Below, one piece after another: positions 51,379-60,259 of a DNA stretch of 64,000 bases (its first letter is position 1; each line of letters starts with the position of its first letter). Made by a program: the position numbers and the translations under genes. This DNA comes from Pseudooceanicola batsensis HTCC2597 (GTDB lineage Bacteria; Pseudomonadota; Alphaproteobacteria; Rhodobacterales; Rhodobacteraceae): the NCBI RefSeq assembly GCF_000152725.1, contig NZ_CH724131.1, positions 1,041,856-1,105,855 of the forward strand. The letters are read 5' to 3'. A model generated the notes under the pieces. The model made no database searches. It was given only the letters and a program-made list of their open reading frames with translations, and was not told the origin of the DNA.

Positions 51379-52173
51379 ATGATCGACGAGACCCGCTTGC
51401 TTGACGCCACCCCGCTGCTCGACTTCCGCTCGGAGGGCATAGCGCGCCTGATCGAGGACCGGGGGTGGCTCCGGCTTCCCGAGCATGACCGCATCGGGGC
51501 CACCTACGACTTCGTCCGGGACGAGATCCTCTTCGGTTACAACCGCGCCGACGACATCCCCGCCTCCGAGGTGTTGGCGGACGGCTACGGCCAGTGCAAC
51601 ACGAAGGGCACGCTCCTGATGGCGCTGCTGCGCGCGCTCGGCGTGCCCTGCCGCCTTCATGGTTTCACCATTCACAAAGCACTCCAGCGCGGCGTGGTCC
51701 CCGAAGCCGTCTATCCGATCGCGCCGGACGAGATCCTGCATTCCTGGGTCGAGGTCCAGACGGATGGGCGGTGGGTCGAGCTTGAGGGTTTCATCCTCGA
51801 CAAGGCCTTCCTCGGTTCTCTTCAACAGGCGTTCGCGGGCACGGAGAGCTTCTGCGGATACGGCGTCGGAACCGACTGCCTGAGCGCGCCGCCGGTCGAA
51901 TGGGCCGGGCGGGACACCTACATCCAGAAGACCGGCATCGCCCGCGATTTCGGAACATACGATACGCCGGACCTGTTCTACATCGAGCATCGCCAGCAAT
52001 TCGGCCCGCTTCGAGATCTGATCTACCGCGGCATCGTCCGGCACTGGATGAATGCCCGGGTGCGGGCGATCCGCTCCGGCCAGGTTCCGCGCATCCCCAG
52101 GCTCAAACGACTCGGGCCACTCGGCAAGGAGGTCGCGGATACAGTAAATCGGCGTGCTCCGAAGGAGGCCTGA
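51379..52173 (+). CDS. Transglutaminase-like cysteine protein
   Basis: A 264-residue protein of the transglutaminase/protease-like superfamily. The catalytic Cys lies in ADGYGQCNTKGTLLMALLRA (about 70-89) and the His in DEILHSWVEVQTDGRWVELEG, with a following acidic residue. ATG 51379 has GGAG eight bases upstream; an in-frame ATG at 51367 is less likely. It overlaps no gene but is directly adjacent to the cation transporter and under a MerR-type dyad, so it belongs to the metal regulon. Substrate unknown. Confidence 0.75.
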   Translation: MIDETRLLDATPLLDFRSEGIARLIEDRGWLRLPEHDRIGATYDFVRDEILFGYNRADDIPASEVLADGYGQCNTKGTLLMALLRALGVPCRLHGFTIHKALQRGVVPEAVYPIAPDEILHSWVEVQTDGRWVELEGFILDKAFLGSLQQAFAGTESFCGYGVGTDCLSAPPVEWAGRDTYIQKTGIARDFGTYDTPDLFYIEHRQQFGPLRDLIYRGIVRHWMNARVRAIRSGQVPRIPRLKRLGPLGKEVADTVNRRAPKEA

Positions 52174-52821
52174 TTGGATAACCGGAAACAATGGCTGCGA
52201 CACGGGCGATACGTCGAAATCGCCAGCCTGGTCTACAATGCCATCGAGGTTGCCATCTCGCTGACTGCGGGTTTCCTTTCAGGCAGTGCGGCGCTGATCA
52301 GTTGGGGACTCGACAGCACCGTGGAAGGAGCGTCCGCGGGAACAATGATCTGGCGACTGCACGGAGAGGAGGCGGAGATCAGCCGTAGAGACCTCGTGCG
52401 GCGGAAGAAAATCGCTCTTTCCGTGGTGGCGGCGGCCTTCTGGATCGTGGTGGCGTTCATTCTCTACGAGGCGATCGGCAAGTTCATCTCACAGCAGGCT
52501 CCGGCGTTTTCGTGGCTCGGCATCGGAATCCTAATCGTGGCTTTGTTGGTTAATCCGTTCCTGGCGTGGGGCAAATACCGCTACGGCAGTAAGCTGGACG
52601 CGCCGTCGCTCAAGTATGACGCAAAGGACACCCTGATCTGCCAGTATCAAACAATCGTGGTGTTGGCGGGCCTGATCCTTACCGAGACTATGGGGTGGTG
52701 GTGGGCCGATCCCGTCGCGGCTCTGGCCATCGTGCCCTACGTCGCATGGGAAGGCATTGAGGCGACCCGCGATGCGTGGCGCGTGGACCGGGACGAAGTC
52801 GACGGAGAAGCGCAGGCTTGA
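52174..52821 (+). CDS. Cation efflux (CDF-like) transporter
   Basis: A 215-residue membrane protein resembling the transmembrane part of cation diffusion facilitators: SLVYNAIEVAISLTAGFLSG, SWGLDSTVEGASAG and LKYDAKDTLICQYQTIVVLAG, with Asp residues at the metal-site positions of helices 2 and 5. The usual C-terminal cytoplasmic domain is missing, making it shorter than a typical 300-residue CDF. The start is TTG 52174, immediately after the stop of the previous gene. Probably Zn/Cd efflux. Confidence 0.78.
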   Translation: MDNRKQWLRHGRYVEIASLVYNAIEVAISLTAGFLSGSAALISWGLDSTVEGASAGTMIWRLHGEEAEISRRDLVRRKKIALSVVAAAFWIVVAFILYEAIGKFISQQAPAFSWLGIGILIVALLVNPFLAWGKYRYGSKLDAPSLKYDAKDTLICQYQTIVVLAGLILTETMGWWWADPVAALAIVPYVAWEGIEATRDAWRVDRDEVDGEAQA

Positions 52822-53793
52822 TGGGCACCCGGGACATATACAGGAGCAGCCCGGGAGGTGTAGCATGACCTTAGAAAAATTTTCTTCAGAACTCGAGCTC
52901 AGCCGCGCATAATCGATGCCCTCCATGGACACCCCGGCTACACCGCCGGCGCGGTGCCAAATTCCACCACGTGCTCGGACACTGCCCGAATATGCACGAA
53001 CTGACCGCAAGAAATGCACTGCGTTAGTGGGCCCCCACAAATTCGGAACGACTTTTCAGGAGTGCCGAACAAGTCCTATTTGAGAGAGACCCGAATGTCT
53101 GCTTCCATTTGACCGGCGTGCTTGCCTCGCTTTTGCAGAAAATGTCCGCATCCCGCCCTTCGTGCCGATCATGTGTATGCCGGACTGGTTTACTGGCTGA
53201 ACGTCCGCTTCGTGCTTACCACCGGAGCGCCTGTGCGCACGTAGCGAATGGCCGGAGTCCGCCCTACCTCACGGTGAACTTCGCGGCCGCGGCACAAACT
53301 GAGCATGCGCGGCGAACGGGAGTAAGGTCCGCATACCCGGCATCCGACGCGACCGCGCGCTCGCAGATTTCTGCGAAGCAGCGCGTTTGCTAAAAGCCCC
53401 TTTGCAGTTGGGACTTGGCGCTGGCCATACGAGACGTCTGGTAAGGGGCTTGCTCGGCGTCGTCCGCCCTCATGGCACCAACGGACGGTGCCAGAAGATC
53501 GCGGGCCGCGTCGCGCCCTTGATAAGCACGCGCGGAGCGCCGATATTCCGAGTATGACCAAGTTCAGGCTTCATACGAGGTTCCTGCTTTACGCAGGAAG
53601 CACACTGAACCGCCGGTAGCCCCGGGCGGGATCAGGCCGCTTGCCTGTCCGCGCCTCGGGGTTTCCTCGATCTCATACAGATCAGTCGAAGCGACGAACG
53701 CGCCATCGTGAGCGGTCGATCCTGTCAGTTCGCAGACGGGTCGACGGCAGTGGTGCGGAAGTCTCGGTTCAATTCCTCGCCATGGAGCACGTC
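52822..53793. other. Long intergenic region without a supported gene
   Basis: Almost 1 kb with only short or improbable frames. No transposase, tRNA or family match was found. It separates the metal block from the stress genes and could be a decayed insertion site. Confidence 0.5.
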
Positions 53794-54096
53794 ATGCACC
53801 TTAACATGTTCAAGCCAACCCCTCCTCATCTCCCAGCTAACCGAATACCTGGTCAGCACAATCGCAAGTCGGGGGCTTTTTGGGAATGGTTCCGGACCGC
53901 ATTCCGCAATCGGGAGCGCCGGAAGATGATCCAAACCCTACAAGGAATGGACGATCGCCTGCTACGCGACATCGGGATCGAGCGCAGCGATATCCCGCGC
54001 GTCGTGGATGTTTTTACGGATCGCGAATGGGCCGTGCGTCCGGTCTCCCCGGACGTAGAGCAGAGCTACAGGCTGCGTTGCGACCGCGCGGCATAG
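53794..54096 (+). CDS. DUF1127 small protein
   Basis: A 100-residue protein ending in the DUF1127 motif: AFRNRERRKMIQTLQGMDDRLLRDIGIERSDIPR. DUF1127 proteins are small Arg-rich RNA-binding or regulatory proteins in alphaproteobacteria. ATG 53794 follows GGAGCACGTC; ATG 53782 is also in frame. The family's Arg-rich helix is intact. A strong hairpin lies 24 bases after the stop. Confidence 0.8.
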   Translation: MHLNMFKPTPPHLPANRIPGQHNRKSGAFWEWFRTAFRNRERRKMIQTLQGMDDRLLRDIGIERSDIPRVVDVFTDREWAVRPVSPDVEQSYRLRCDRAA

Positions 54097-54119
54097 CTCC
54101 ACATTCTCGCATAGGCAAT

Positions 54120-54144
54120 CGCACCATTGCATCGCAATGGTGCG
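54120..54144. terminator. Hairpin after the DUF1127 gene
   Basis: CGCACCATTGC-ATC-GCAATGGTGCG is a perfect 11-bp stem with a 3-base loop. No long T run follows. Confidence 0.65.
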
Positions 54145-54253
54145 CATCCTTCCCAAACGGTCCGAGGTGGAGAGAAAGATGTGATGTCCCAGATGTTGAA
54201 AGCGGATTCTCGTGGCGGCGTTTTCGATCTCTGGTTCGGAAACCGCTCCGGCT

Positions 54254-54787
54254 TCAATCCGGACGATAGATTACCGTCCCGTCGTTGCGCAGTCGCGCTC
54301 CTTCCGACGGCCGGGCCGCGTCGATCCGACCGGGAGCCATCAGATGCTGGACCTTGTGTCCGTGAAGCAGCAGGTAGTCTGTGATGATCCGACGGTGGCA
54401 ACGCCACCAGACGGCCTCCGAGCACATCATCGCAAGGGACTGGTCGCGGCCGAGCTGCTCGAGATCGGCCAACGCTTGCTGGAAATCGTCGCTGAGGGCG
54501 TAGTCCGCGTAATTGTGGAAGCTCCGCACGCGCCAGAAAGCGTTCAGGTCGTCGTCAACACCGGGTTGCTTCGGGCGACGACCGCCGAGGGCCAGCATGT
54601 GACGGTAGCCGATCTGATGATCGGCCAATTTCTGAGGAAAGCTGTCATCATTGAAATCCGGATTGGTCCGCGACTTCGGGAATGAGCGCACATCGATCAG
54701 GAGCCGGACCCCGGCCTCGCGCAGCATGTCGATGACCGTCTGCGGCGACCGGTTGGAATGTCCGATGGTCGCGAACCCCCCACTCAC
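54254..54787 (-). CDS. DUF488 family protein
   Basis: A 177-residue protein matching DUF488: FATIGHSNRSPQTVIDMLRE, LLIDVRSFPKSRTNPDFN, LGGRRP and MCSEAVWWRCHRRIITDYLL, where the Cys-rich CSEAVWWRCHR segment is the family hallmark. The biochemical role of DUF488 is unknown. It overlaps the DUF2945 gene by four bases. Confidence 0.85.
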   Translation of the reverse strand: MSGGFATIGHSNRSPQTVIDMLREAGVRLLIDVRSFPKSRTNPDFNDDSFPQKLADHQIGYRHMLALGGRRPKQPGVDDDLNAFWRVRSFHNYADYALSDDFQQALADLEQLGRDQSLAMMCSEAVWWRCHRRIITDYLLLHGHKVQHLMAPGRIDAARPSEGARLRNDGTVIYRPD

Positions 54788-54996
54788 GAGTCGAGCTTGG
54801 TCAGCGCGTCCTCCTTATGCGCCGCGATATGGTCGGTCTTGTCGCTCTCGATCTCGTATTGCGGCTCCTCCTTCGACGCGCGCCGACGATGGCCCTTGTA
54901 GTCGAAATCCGCCTCGTGGACCTTCACGATGTGGCCGCTCACGCGGCCCGCCTCGGAACTCCAGCTTACATGGTCGCCTTTAGAAAATTTCGCCAT
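54784..54996 (-). CDS. DUF2945 (HVA1-like) small protein
   Basis: A 70-residue protein with the DUF2945 pattern: FSKGDHVSWSSEAGRVSGHI, YEIESDKTDHIAAHKEDALTKL. These small beta proteins are often stress induced. Good spacing from GAGGTGACC. It is the first gene of a two-gene leftward operon with DUF488. Confidence 0.85.
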   Translation of the reverse strand: MAKFSKGDHVSWSSEAGRVSGHIVKVHEADFDYKGHRRRASKEEPQYEIESDKTDHIAAHKEDALTKLDS

Positions 54997-55249
54997 CGGT
55001 CACCTCCTTGACCTGCTCAACAGCTGTGCCTCTTGATCCGTTCCAGATCGGGTCCGATGCCCGCGATTGACAGCCTGTCCCCAATGGCTAAGCTCTCCTC
55101 ATGGTCACGCACGAGAACCTTTTCCGGTTTCTGCTTCTGAACCGCCCGGGTCCCCGGGCGGTCTGCGCATAAGCGCGCCTTCGACCACCCGGGGCTTTCT
55201 CAAATCCTTGAATTGAGAACGCGGGCTTCGCCGCCCCGGGAGACACGTC

Positions 55250-55717
55250 ATGACCATCACCAGGATCACCCATCTGCCTGCGGGCAGTGACTTTCGATCA
55301 CTCTTCGAGCGCTCCGCTGTCGAGACAGGCTTTCTCCTCACCGTTGAGGATCGGCTTGGCATCGAGCGCCTGCTCCGCCACCGCGGAACCAAGAATGCGC
55401 CCAATCCACCGCTCTTGAACGGGCTTCTGCGCCACAAGCTACGGATCTCGCGCGGAGCTCCGGAGCCGGCTCCGCCCGAGCTCGTCGTGGCCGGATGCCA
55501 CGTCACCTACATGATCAGCGGTGAGGGAGCGCGCACAGGAGCGCTTTCCATGAGCCCGGTGCCGATCCCGGGTCACGTTCTCGTCGCATCCTTGCTTGGG
55601 GCGACCCTGATCGGGATGCGAAAACTACAGAAGGTGCCGCTCCTGCGGGACGACGGTCAGATCGAGACGGTCGTCGTGCTGGATGTGCATCCGTCTCCGG
55701 ACCATGCCGCGGCCTGA
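55250..55717 (+). CDS. Rnk/GreAB-C-like protein, divergent copy
   Basis: A 155-residue protein. Its C-terminal half (PELVVAGCHVTYMISGEGAR, GALSMSPVPIPGHVLVASLLGATLIGM, IETVVVLDVHP) follows the GreA/GreB C-terminal fold found in Rnk, a regulator of nucleoside diphosphate kinase, and resembles the next gene. The first half is helical and less conserved than in Rnk. It is 84 bases upstream of the true Rnk-like gene. Function is inferred only from this similarity. Confidence 0.6.
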   Translation: MTITRITHLPAGSDFRSLFERSAVETGFLLTVEDRLGIERLLRHRGTKNAPNPPLLNGLLRHKLRISRGAPEPAPPELVVAGCHVTYMISGEGARTGALSMSPVPIPGHVLVASLLGATLIGMRKLQKVPLLRDDGQIETVVVLDVHPSPDHAAA

Positions 55718-55801
55718 TGCTTTGATCCGTCCCGTGGCGGGTCAGGGACTATCGCCACCCATAATTCACTCACACCACCAGTAGTTGGAAAGGAAACTAC
55801 G

Positions 55802-56245
55802 ATGAACAAACAACGCTCCACCTCTCGCGGCACCGGCCTGCGGCCCAAGGTCGTCATAGGTGCTGACTGCCTGAGAAGGCTCGAGGCACTTGCAGAGGGC
55901 GCGATCCAGCGCAATCCGGACCTTGCCGACCGGCTGCTCGGCGAAATCGGGCGGGCCCGTATCGTTCCGGCGGCGAAACTCCCGCAGAACGTTGTGGCCA
56001 TCGGTCGCGCGGTCACCTATCGCGACGAAACGACCGGTCAGGAAAAGAGGGTAACGCCAGTGTTTCCCGAGGACGCCGACATCGCACGCGGCCGGATCTC
56101 GATCCTGACACCGATCGGGGTTGCCCTGATCGGACTGGCAGAGGGCGCATCGCTCCACTGGGACACCAGGGACGGAGAGCGGCGGGTTCTGACCGTGCTT
56201 CACGTTGCGTCCCGGGATGTCCCCGAAGGCCTGGAGGCACAATGA
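55802..56245 (+). CDS. rnk: Rnk-like nucleoside diphosphate kinase regulator
   Basis: A 147-residue protein. The helical N terminus (KVVIGADCLRRLEALAEGAI) is followed by the GreAB-C fold: NVVAIGRAVTYRDETTGQEK, RVTPVFPEDADIARGRISIL, TPIGVALIGLAEGASLHWDT. Rnk binds RNA polymerase or affects GTP pools in other bacteria. GGAAAGGAAAC precedes the ATG. Length fits the family. Confidence 0.78.
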   Translation: MNKQRSTSRGTGLRPKVVIGADCLRRLEALAEGAIQRNPDLADRLLGEIGRARIVPAAKLPQNVVAIGRAVTYRDETTGQEKRVTPVFPEDADIARGRISILTPIGVALIGLAEGASLHWDTRDGERRVLTVLHVASRDVPEGLEAQ

Positions 56246-56386
56246 ACCGACATTCCCGGGGCCCTGCCGAAGCCCATGTTCTGCCCGGAAGGAGCCGCTC
56301 GATGCGCTGACGAAGCCACGACGCTCCTTCCGGGATTTCGGCAATCGCCGCTTCGGCGCCTTCCCTTCCCGTTGAAAGAGGGTCTC

Positions 56387-56614
56387 ATGAATCGTCACCT
56401 TCCGCTTACCTGCCCGTCCTGCAAGACATCGCTTCCCCGCGCAGCCGCTCATCGCTGCCCCACCTGTCGGCACATTCTCGGCGACACCATTCCAATCATT
56501 CGGCTTTCCTGTCGTCGCTGCGGCTCCGCTGTCGAGCGACACGCCGGCGCCACCGTGACCTGCCTCCGGTGCCGGTTTCATCGGCCATCACAGCTCGCGC
56601 GACAGGGCTGCTGA
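56387..56614 (+). CDS. Small zinc-ribbon protein
   Basis: A 75-residue protein with three zinc-ribbon half-sites plus one: LTCPSCKTSLP, HRCPTCRHIL, LSCRRCGSAV and VTCLRCRFHR, making two complete four-cysteine sites. It probably binds nucleic acid or protein. It ends one base before the MscS gene and shares its transcript. ATG 56387 follows AAAGAGGG. Confidence 0.7.
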   Translation: MNRHLPLTCPSCKTSLPRAAAHRCPTCRHILGDTIPIIRLSCRRCGSAVERHAGATVTCLRCRFHRPSQLARQGC

Positions 56615-56615
56615 C

Positions 56616-57572
56616 ATGAACCTGGTCTCTTATCTCCGACGGCTGATCTGGCCTTCGATCCTGCTTCTTGTCGCCGTCGGCCTGTTGATCCTTGACCGGG
56701 AGGTCGAGCAGCGGGTCGGGCTGTCTGTCCGCTTGGCAGGCGGCGTTGTCGGTTGCCTCGCCGCGGCCTGGCTGGGAAGCCGGCTGTTCGGCCTGTTCGC
56801 CGATCGCCGGAGGCGCCACAAGCGCCCTTACCCGCGTCTGTTCCGGGATCTCGTGGCCGTTCTGCTGTTCTTCGCCGCGGTCGTTGCCTCGGCCGCACTT
56901 CTGCTTGGCCAGGGTCTTCTTGGCGCGCTGGCGGGCTCGAGCCTGATACTCGCGATGCTGGGATTCGCGATCCGGAACGTCGTAGCCGACACTTTGTCCG
57001 GCATCGCACTCGGCATTGAGGCGCCCTACCGGATTGGGGACTGGGTGGAAATCGAACAGGTCGCGCGCGGCCGGGTCATCGAGATCGGCTGGCGCACGAC
57101 GCGGGTGCTGACGCAGGACTCGACCTACATGATTCTGCCGAACAGCCAGATCGCCCGCAGACGCATCACCAACTATTCCGCGCCGAAACCGCAGTATCGT
57201 GCGCAGTTGTCGCTGAAGCTAACGCGTGAACTTCCGGTGGATACCGCGAAGGCGCTGATCCTGAAGGCCTTGCGCCAAGCACGTGTGATCCAGGCCGACC
57301 CGCCCCCGGATGTGCGGGTGCAGGAGTTGGGAAGCGACAGTAACTCCTATGCTGTCCGCTTCTGGCTGTCCCGTTTCGAGCGGGACGTCGACTGCCGCGA
57401 CGAGGTTCTGTCCCTGATCGACCACGCGATGCGGCAGGCGAAGATCCCTACCCCGCGCATGCAGATCGAGTTGAACCGGCCACGTAGCGCGGAAATCGAC
57501 CCTCTGGCGCATGACGCGGAGGTTGCGCGGGTCTTCGCAGAGCCGTCCGAACGAAAACGTCTCGAGGCGTGA
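56616..57572 (+). CDS. MscS-family mechanosensitive channel
   Basis: A 318-residue channel with three or four N-terminal helices. The pore-lining TM3 and the start of the beta domain are recognisable: SSLILAMLGFAIRNVVADTL, SGIALGIEAPYRIGDWVEIE, GRVIEIGWRTTRVLTQDSTYMILPNS. The C-terminal alpha-beta domain follows. It releases solutes during hypo-osmotic shock. The zinc-ribbon gene is directly upstream. Confidence 0.9.
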   Translation: MNLVSYLRRLIWPSILLLVAVGLLILDREVEQRVGLSVRLAGGVVGCLAAAWLGSRLFGLFADRRRRHKRPYPRLFRDLVAVLLFFAAVVASAALLLGQGLLGALAGSSLILAMLGFAIRNVVADTLSGIALGIEAPYRIGDWVEIEQVARGRVIEIGWRTTRVLTQDSTYMILPNSQIARRRITNYSAPKPQYRAQLSLKLTRELPVDTAKALILKALRQARVIQADPPPDVRVQELGSDSNSYAVRFWLSRFERDVDCRDEVLSLIDHAMRQAKIPTPRMQIELNRPRSAEIDPLAHDAEVARVFAEPSERKRLEA

Positions 57573-57597
57573 CGAGGAACATGATGAAGGAGCCCCG

Positions 57598-58140
57598 ATG
57601 CGGAACCGCATTGCCAGTCGCCACGTCGTGATCTCCGGCTGCTCGGGTGGCGGGAAGTCGACGCTGCTGGTTGAACTGAGACGGCGCGGTTTCGAGACCG
57701 TCGAGGAGCCCGGCAGGAGGATCGTCGAGGAGGAACTGCGCGGGGACGGCAGGGCGCTTCCCTGGATCGATCTCGAAGTGTTCGCGAGGCGGGCCATCAA
57801 GGTGGCGGCCGCCGACCGAGCACGAATGAGGCGAACGGAAGGATGGGTCTTCTTCGATCGCGGCCTTCTCGATGCAGCCGTCGCACTGGAGCATGCATCC
57901 GGCGTGCCAGTGTCCGAGACCCTGTCCGGACATGACCGCTTCCATCGCCAGGTGTTCCTGACCCCGCTCTGGCCGGAGATCTACCACAGGGACAGTGAAC
58001 GCCAGCAGGATCTGAGGGAAGGCGCCGCCGAGTATCATCGCCTGGTCCTGGCTTTCGACCGGCTCGGATATGAGCCGGTCATCTTGCCTAAGCTCAATAC
58101 GACAGCGCGAGCCGACTTCGTTCTGAACACGCTTGCCTGA
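57598..58140 (+). CDS. AAA_28-like ATP/GTP-binding protein
   Basis: A 180-residue P-loop protein. Walker A is VVISGCSGGGKSTLLVELR (about 9-27). FETVEEPGRRIVEEELRGDG and WVFFDRGLLDAAVALEH follow the AAA_28 family pattern, which includes predicted kinases. ATG 57598 follows AAGGAG. Substrate unknown. It lies 25 bases after mscS. Confidence 0.8.
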   Translation: MRNRIASRHVVISGCSGGGKSTLLVELRRRGFETVEEPGRRIVEEELRGDGRALPWIDLEVFARRAIKVAAADRARMRRTEGWVFFDRGLLDAAVALEHASGVPVSETLSGHDRFHRQVFLTPLWPEIYHRDSERQQDLREGAAEYHRLVLAFDRLGYEPVILPKLNTTARADFVLNTLA

Positions 58141-58351
58141 CAGAGGATCAAGCAGGGCCCAACGGGGGCGAAGAACAATTCTCTCTTCCGGATTTGACCC
58201 GCCCTTCCGAGACGACTACATGCAGATTGGAAGGCAGCATGCGATGGCGTCGCGGTTCCGCTGCCGCAACTCCGATACCCGCAATCTATGTCCCGAACGC
58301 CCGGACTTCCCCGCACAGCTCATGCGGGTTCTGAAGTAACGAGGTGGTGTC

Positions 58352-59314
58352 ATGATCTTTGCCCAGCCCAATACATCGACGACCCAGTGGACAGGGTCGT
58401 CCGCAGGAATGACCTGCATGGCCGCGGCGATGCTCCTGCTACCGCTGGGCGACACGTTGTCGAAGCTGCTGACGGAGACACTGAACCCGATCGAGGTCGC
58501 GACCGTGCGCGTTCTCGCCCAGGCGGCCTTCCTCTTGCCGGCGGCGGTGGTGCTGCGGAATCGTCTCAGGGGCGCAATGTTCTCCCCGATCGTCGCGCTG
58601 TCCGGTCTTCTGGTGATGATCACGCTCATCTGCCTGATCGGCGCCTTTGCGGTCATGCCGATTGCTACCGCGATCGCCATCTTCTTCGTCGAGCCACTGA
58701 TCCTGACGGTGCTGGCGGGCCCACTTCTCGGCGAGATTGTCGGGGCGCGACGACTTGCGGCCGTCGGCGTCGGTCTCTTGGGCGCGCTGATCGTGATCCG
58801 GCCGGGCGCCGAGTTCGAGATCGCCGCGCTCCTGCCACTCATCGCAGCCACTTCCTATGCGCTCAACATGATCGTCCTGCGTCGCGCCTCGCGCACCCGC
58901 TCGGGGCTGACGGTCCAGTGCGGCGCCACGATCTATGCCTGCATCGGCATGGTGGTCCTCAGCTTCGGTCTTCAGGAAGCGGGCTTTGTCGCGCTCGACC
59001 CTGGCGCTCTGACTGCCTCTGGTTGGGCTCTGATCTTGGGAAGCGGCTTCTTCGCAGCCGCGAGCTACGTCCTGATCGCCGAAGCCTTCCGCCACGCCGA
59101 AGCCGGTCTCCTGGCGCCGTTCCAGTATCTCGAGATCATCGGTGCCACCGCCGCCGGCTATCTGGTCTTCGGAGACCTCCCGGATGGCATGACGTGGGCC
59201 GGGATCGCGGTCATTGTCGCTTCCGGTCTCTACGTCGTCTATCGCGAGCGATCACGCGCGCCGGCATCCCTGGAACCGACGGCCCACAGGAGCCGCAGGA
59301 TTCGGCCACGGTGA
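58352..59314 (+). CDS. EamA/DMT-family transporter
   Basis: A 320-residue inner-membrane protein with ten predicted helices in two EamA repeats (about 20-150 and 160-300). Visible signatures include FFVEPLILTVLAGPLLGEIV, GVGLLGALIVIRPG and FQYLEIIGATAAGYLVFGDL. It probably exports a small metabolite. The GntR-family gene is convergent, eight bases away. Good GAGGTGGTGTC site upstream. Confidence 0.88.
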   Translation: MIFAQPNTSTTQWTGSSAGMTCMAAAMLLLPLGDTLSKLLTETLNPIEVATVRVLAQAAFLLPAAVVLRNRLRGAMFSPIVALSGLLVMITLICLIGAFAVMPIATAIAIFFVEPLILTVLAGPLLGEIVGARRLAAVGVGLLGALIVIRPGAEFEIAALLPLIAATSYALNMIVLRRASRTRSGLTVQCGATIYACIGMVVLSFGLQEAGFVALDPGALTASGWALILGSGFFAAASYVLIAEAFRHAEAGLLAPFQYLEIIGATAAGYLVFGDLPDGMTWAGIAVIVASGLYVVYRERSRAPASLEPTAHRSRRIRPR

Positions 59315-59322
59315 CGCAGATA

Positions 59323-60024
59323 TCAAAGGTCTGGCGGCTCCGGGTCGAGAACGCCCATGTCAATGCTGACGACCTGTAGGTGATGGGCCATGGCGCTATG
59401 CGCGGCAGGACCGTCGCCGGCCGCAATCGCGTCGACGACCTGTTCGTGATGATCACCATGCACTCTGGTGAATTCTTCCACGCCGACCCGGCGATAGGTG
59501 CGATCCCACTCCCTCTGCCATACGGCGCGGCAGCGGGCGCTGGAGAAATGTCGCAGAAGGGCGATCAGGAGCGGATTCCGCGCGACCTGAGCGATCGACT
59601 GGTGAAAGGCGTCATCCGCACGCTCGCAAGCCGCACGATCGCGCGCCGACCGACCCTCGGCAACGCGCTTGCGCAGAAGGGCAATGTCAGCCTGAATCCG
59701 CCGCGTCGCGGCGGCCCGCGCCACCTGCGGCTCGAGCAGGCGCCGTGCGTCCATCAGGTCCGAGGGCGTCGTCGCCTCGAGAAGTAGCGTATCCTTCACC
59801 GGCCGGCCGAGCGGTGCCCGGCCCCGAAACGTGCCCTGTCCGACATGCCGCCAGATTTCGCCCTGCGCCTCGAGAGCCGCCAATGCTGCGCGAAGAGTTT
59901 CACGACTGCATCCGACCAGGTCCTTCAGCACCCTCTCCGGCGGCAGGCGATCTCCCGACGCAGGCGCACGCTTCTCGAGGACGTGCCAGAGCCGCGCCTG
60001 CGCCGTCTCCTTGTCTGTTCGCAT
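59323..60024 (-). CDS. FadR-subfamily GntR transcription regulator
   Basis: A 233-residue regulator. The N-terminal winged helix has LPPERVLKDLVGCSRETLRAALAALEAQGEIWRHVGQGTF; the C-terminal FCD domain is helical (LMDARRLLEPQVARAAATRR, DDAFHQSIAQVARNPLLIAL, HHEQVVDAIAAGDGPAAHSAM) with the His residues that bind metal and ligand. A 17-bp element upstream of its start recurs before the TauE/SafE gene. Confidence 0.88.
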   Translation of the reverse strand: MRTDKETAQARLWHVLEKRAPASGDRLPPERVLKDLVGCSRETLRAALAALEAQGEIWRHVGQGTFRGRAPLGRPVKDTLLLEATTPSDLMDARRLLEPQVARAAATRRIQADIALLRKRVAEGRSARDRAACERADDAFHQSIAQVARNPLLIALLRHFSSARCRAVWQREWDRTYRRVGVEEFTRVHGDHHEQVVDAIAAGDGPAAHSAMAHHLQVVSIDMGVLDPEPPDL

Positions 60025-60039
60025 GCCATTCTCCTGATC

Positions 60040-60056
60040 GGACCAATTTTCAGACC
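60040..60056. promoter_or_regulatory. Candidate GntR operator, copy 1
   Basis: GGACCAATTTTCAGACC lies 15 bases upstream of the minus-strand GntR ATG. The same 17 bases recur in reverse orientation at 63367-63383. Confidence 0.75.
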
Positions 60057-60259
60057 CCGCCTCACTGAAGGCAAGCGGCAGACCCCGTGCAATCAGCCGT
60101 TTCGATCCAGAGCTTCTCCGCAGAATCCCGGTCCCGGCATCCGGAAAGAGACAGGACCAACGTTCTTTTCATCACGCAGGGCCGTTCCCATTCTGCCGTC
60201 ATATGAGGCATATGGCTCGATATTCGCCCGCTTTGCGGGCGAGTCAGGAGATATCCCAC

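Noticed and set aside
53190-53561. A 123-residue minus-strand protein in the 1-kb gap
   Set aside because: Arg-rich, no domain, no ribosome-binding site and no neighbour support.
53690-53790. A tRNA-like GGTTCAATTCC segment
   Set aside because: No acceptor or anticodon stem can be built around it.
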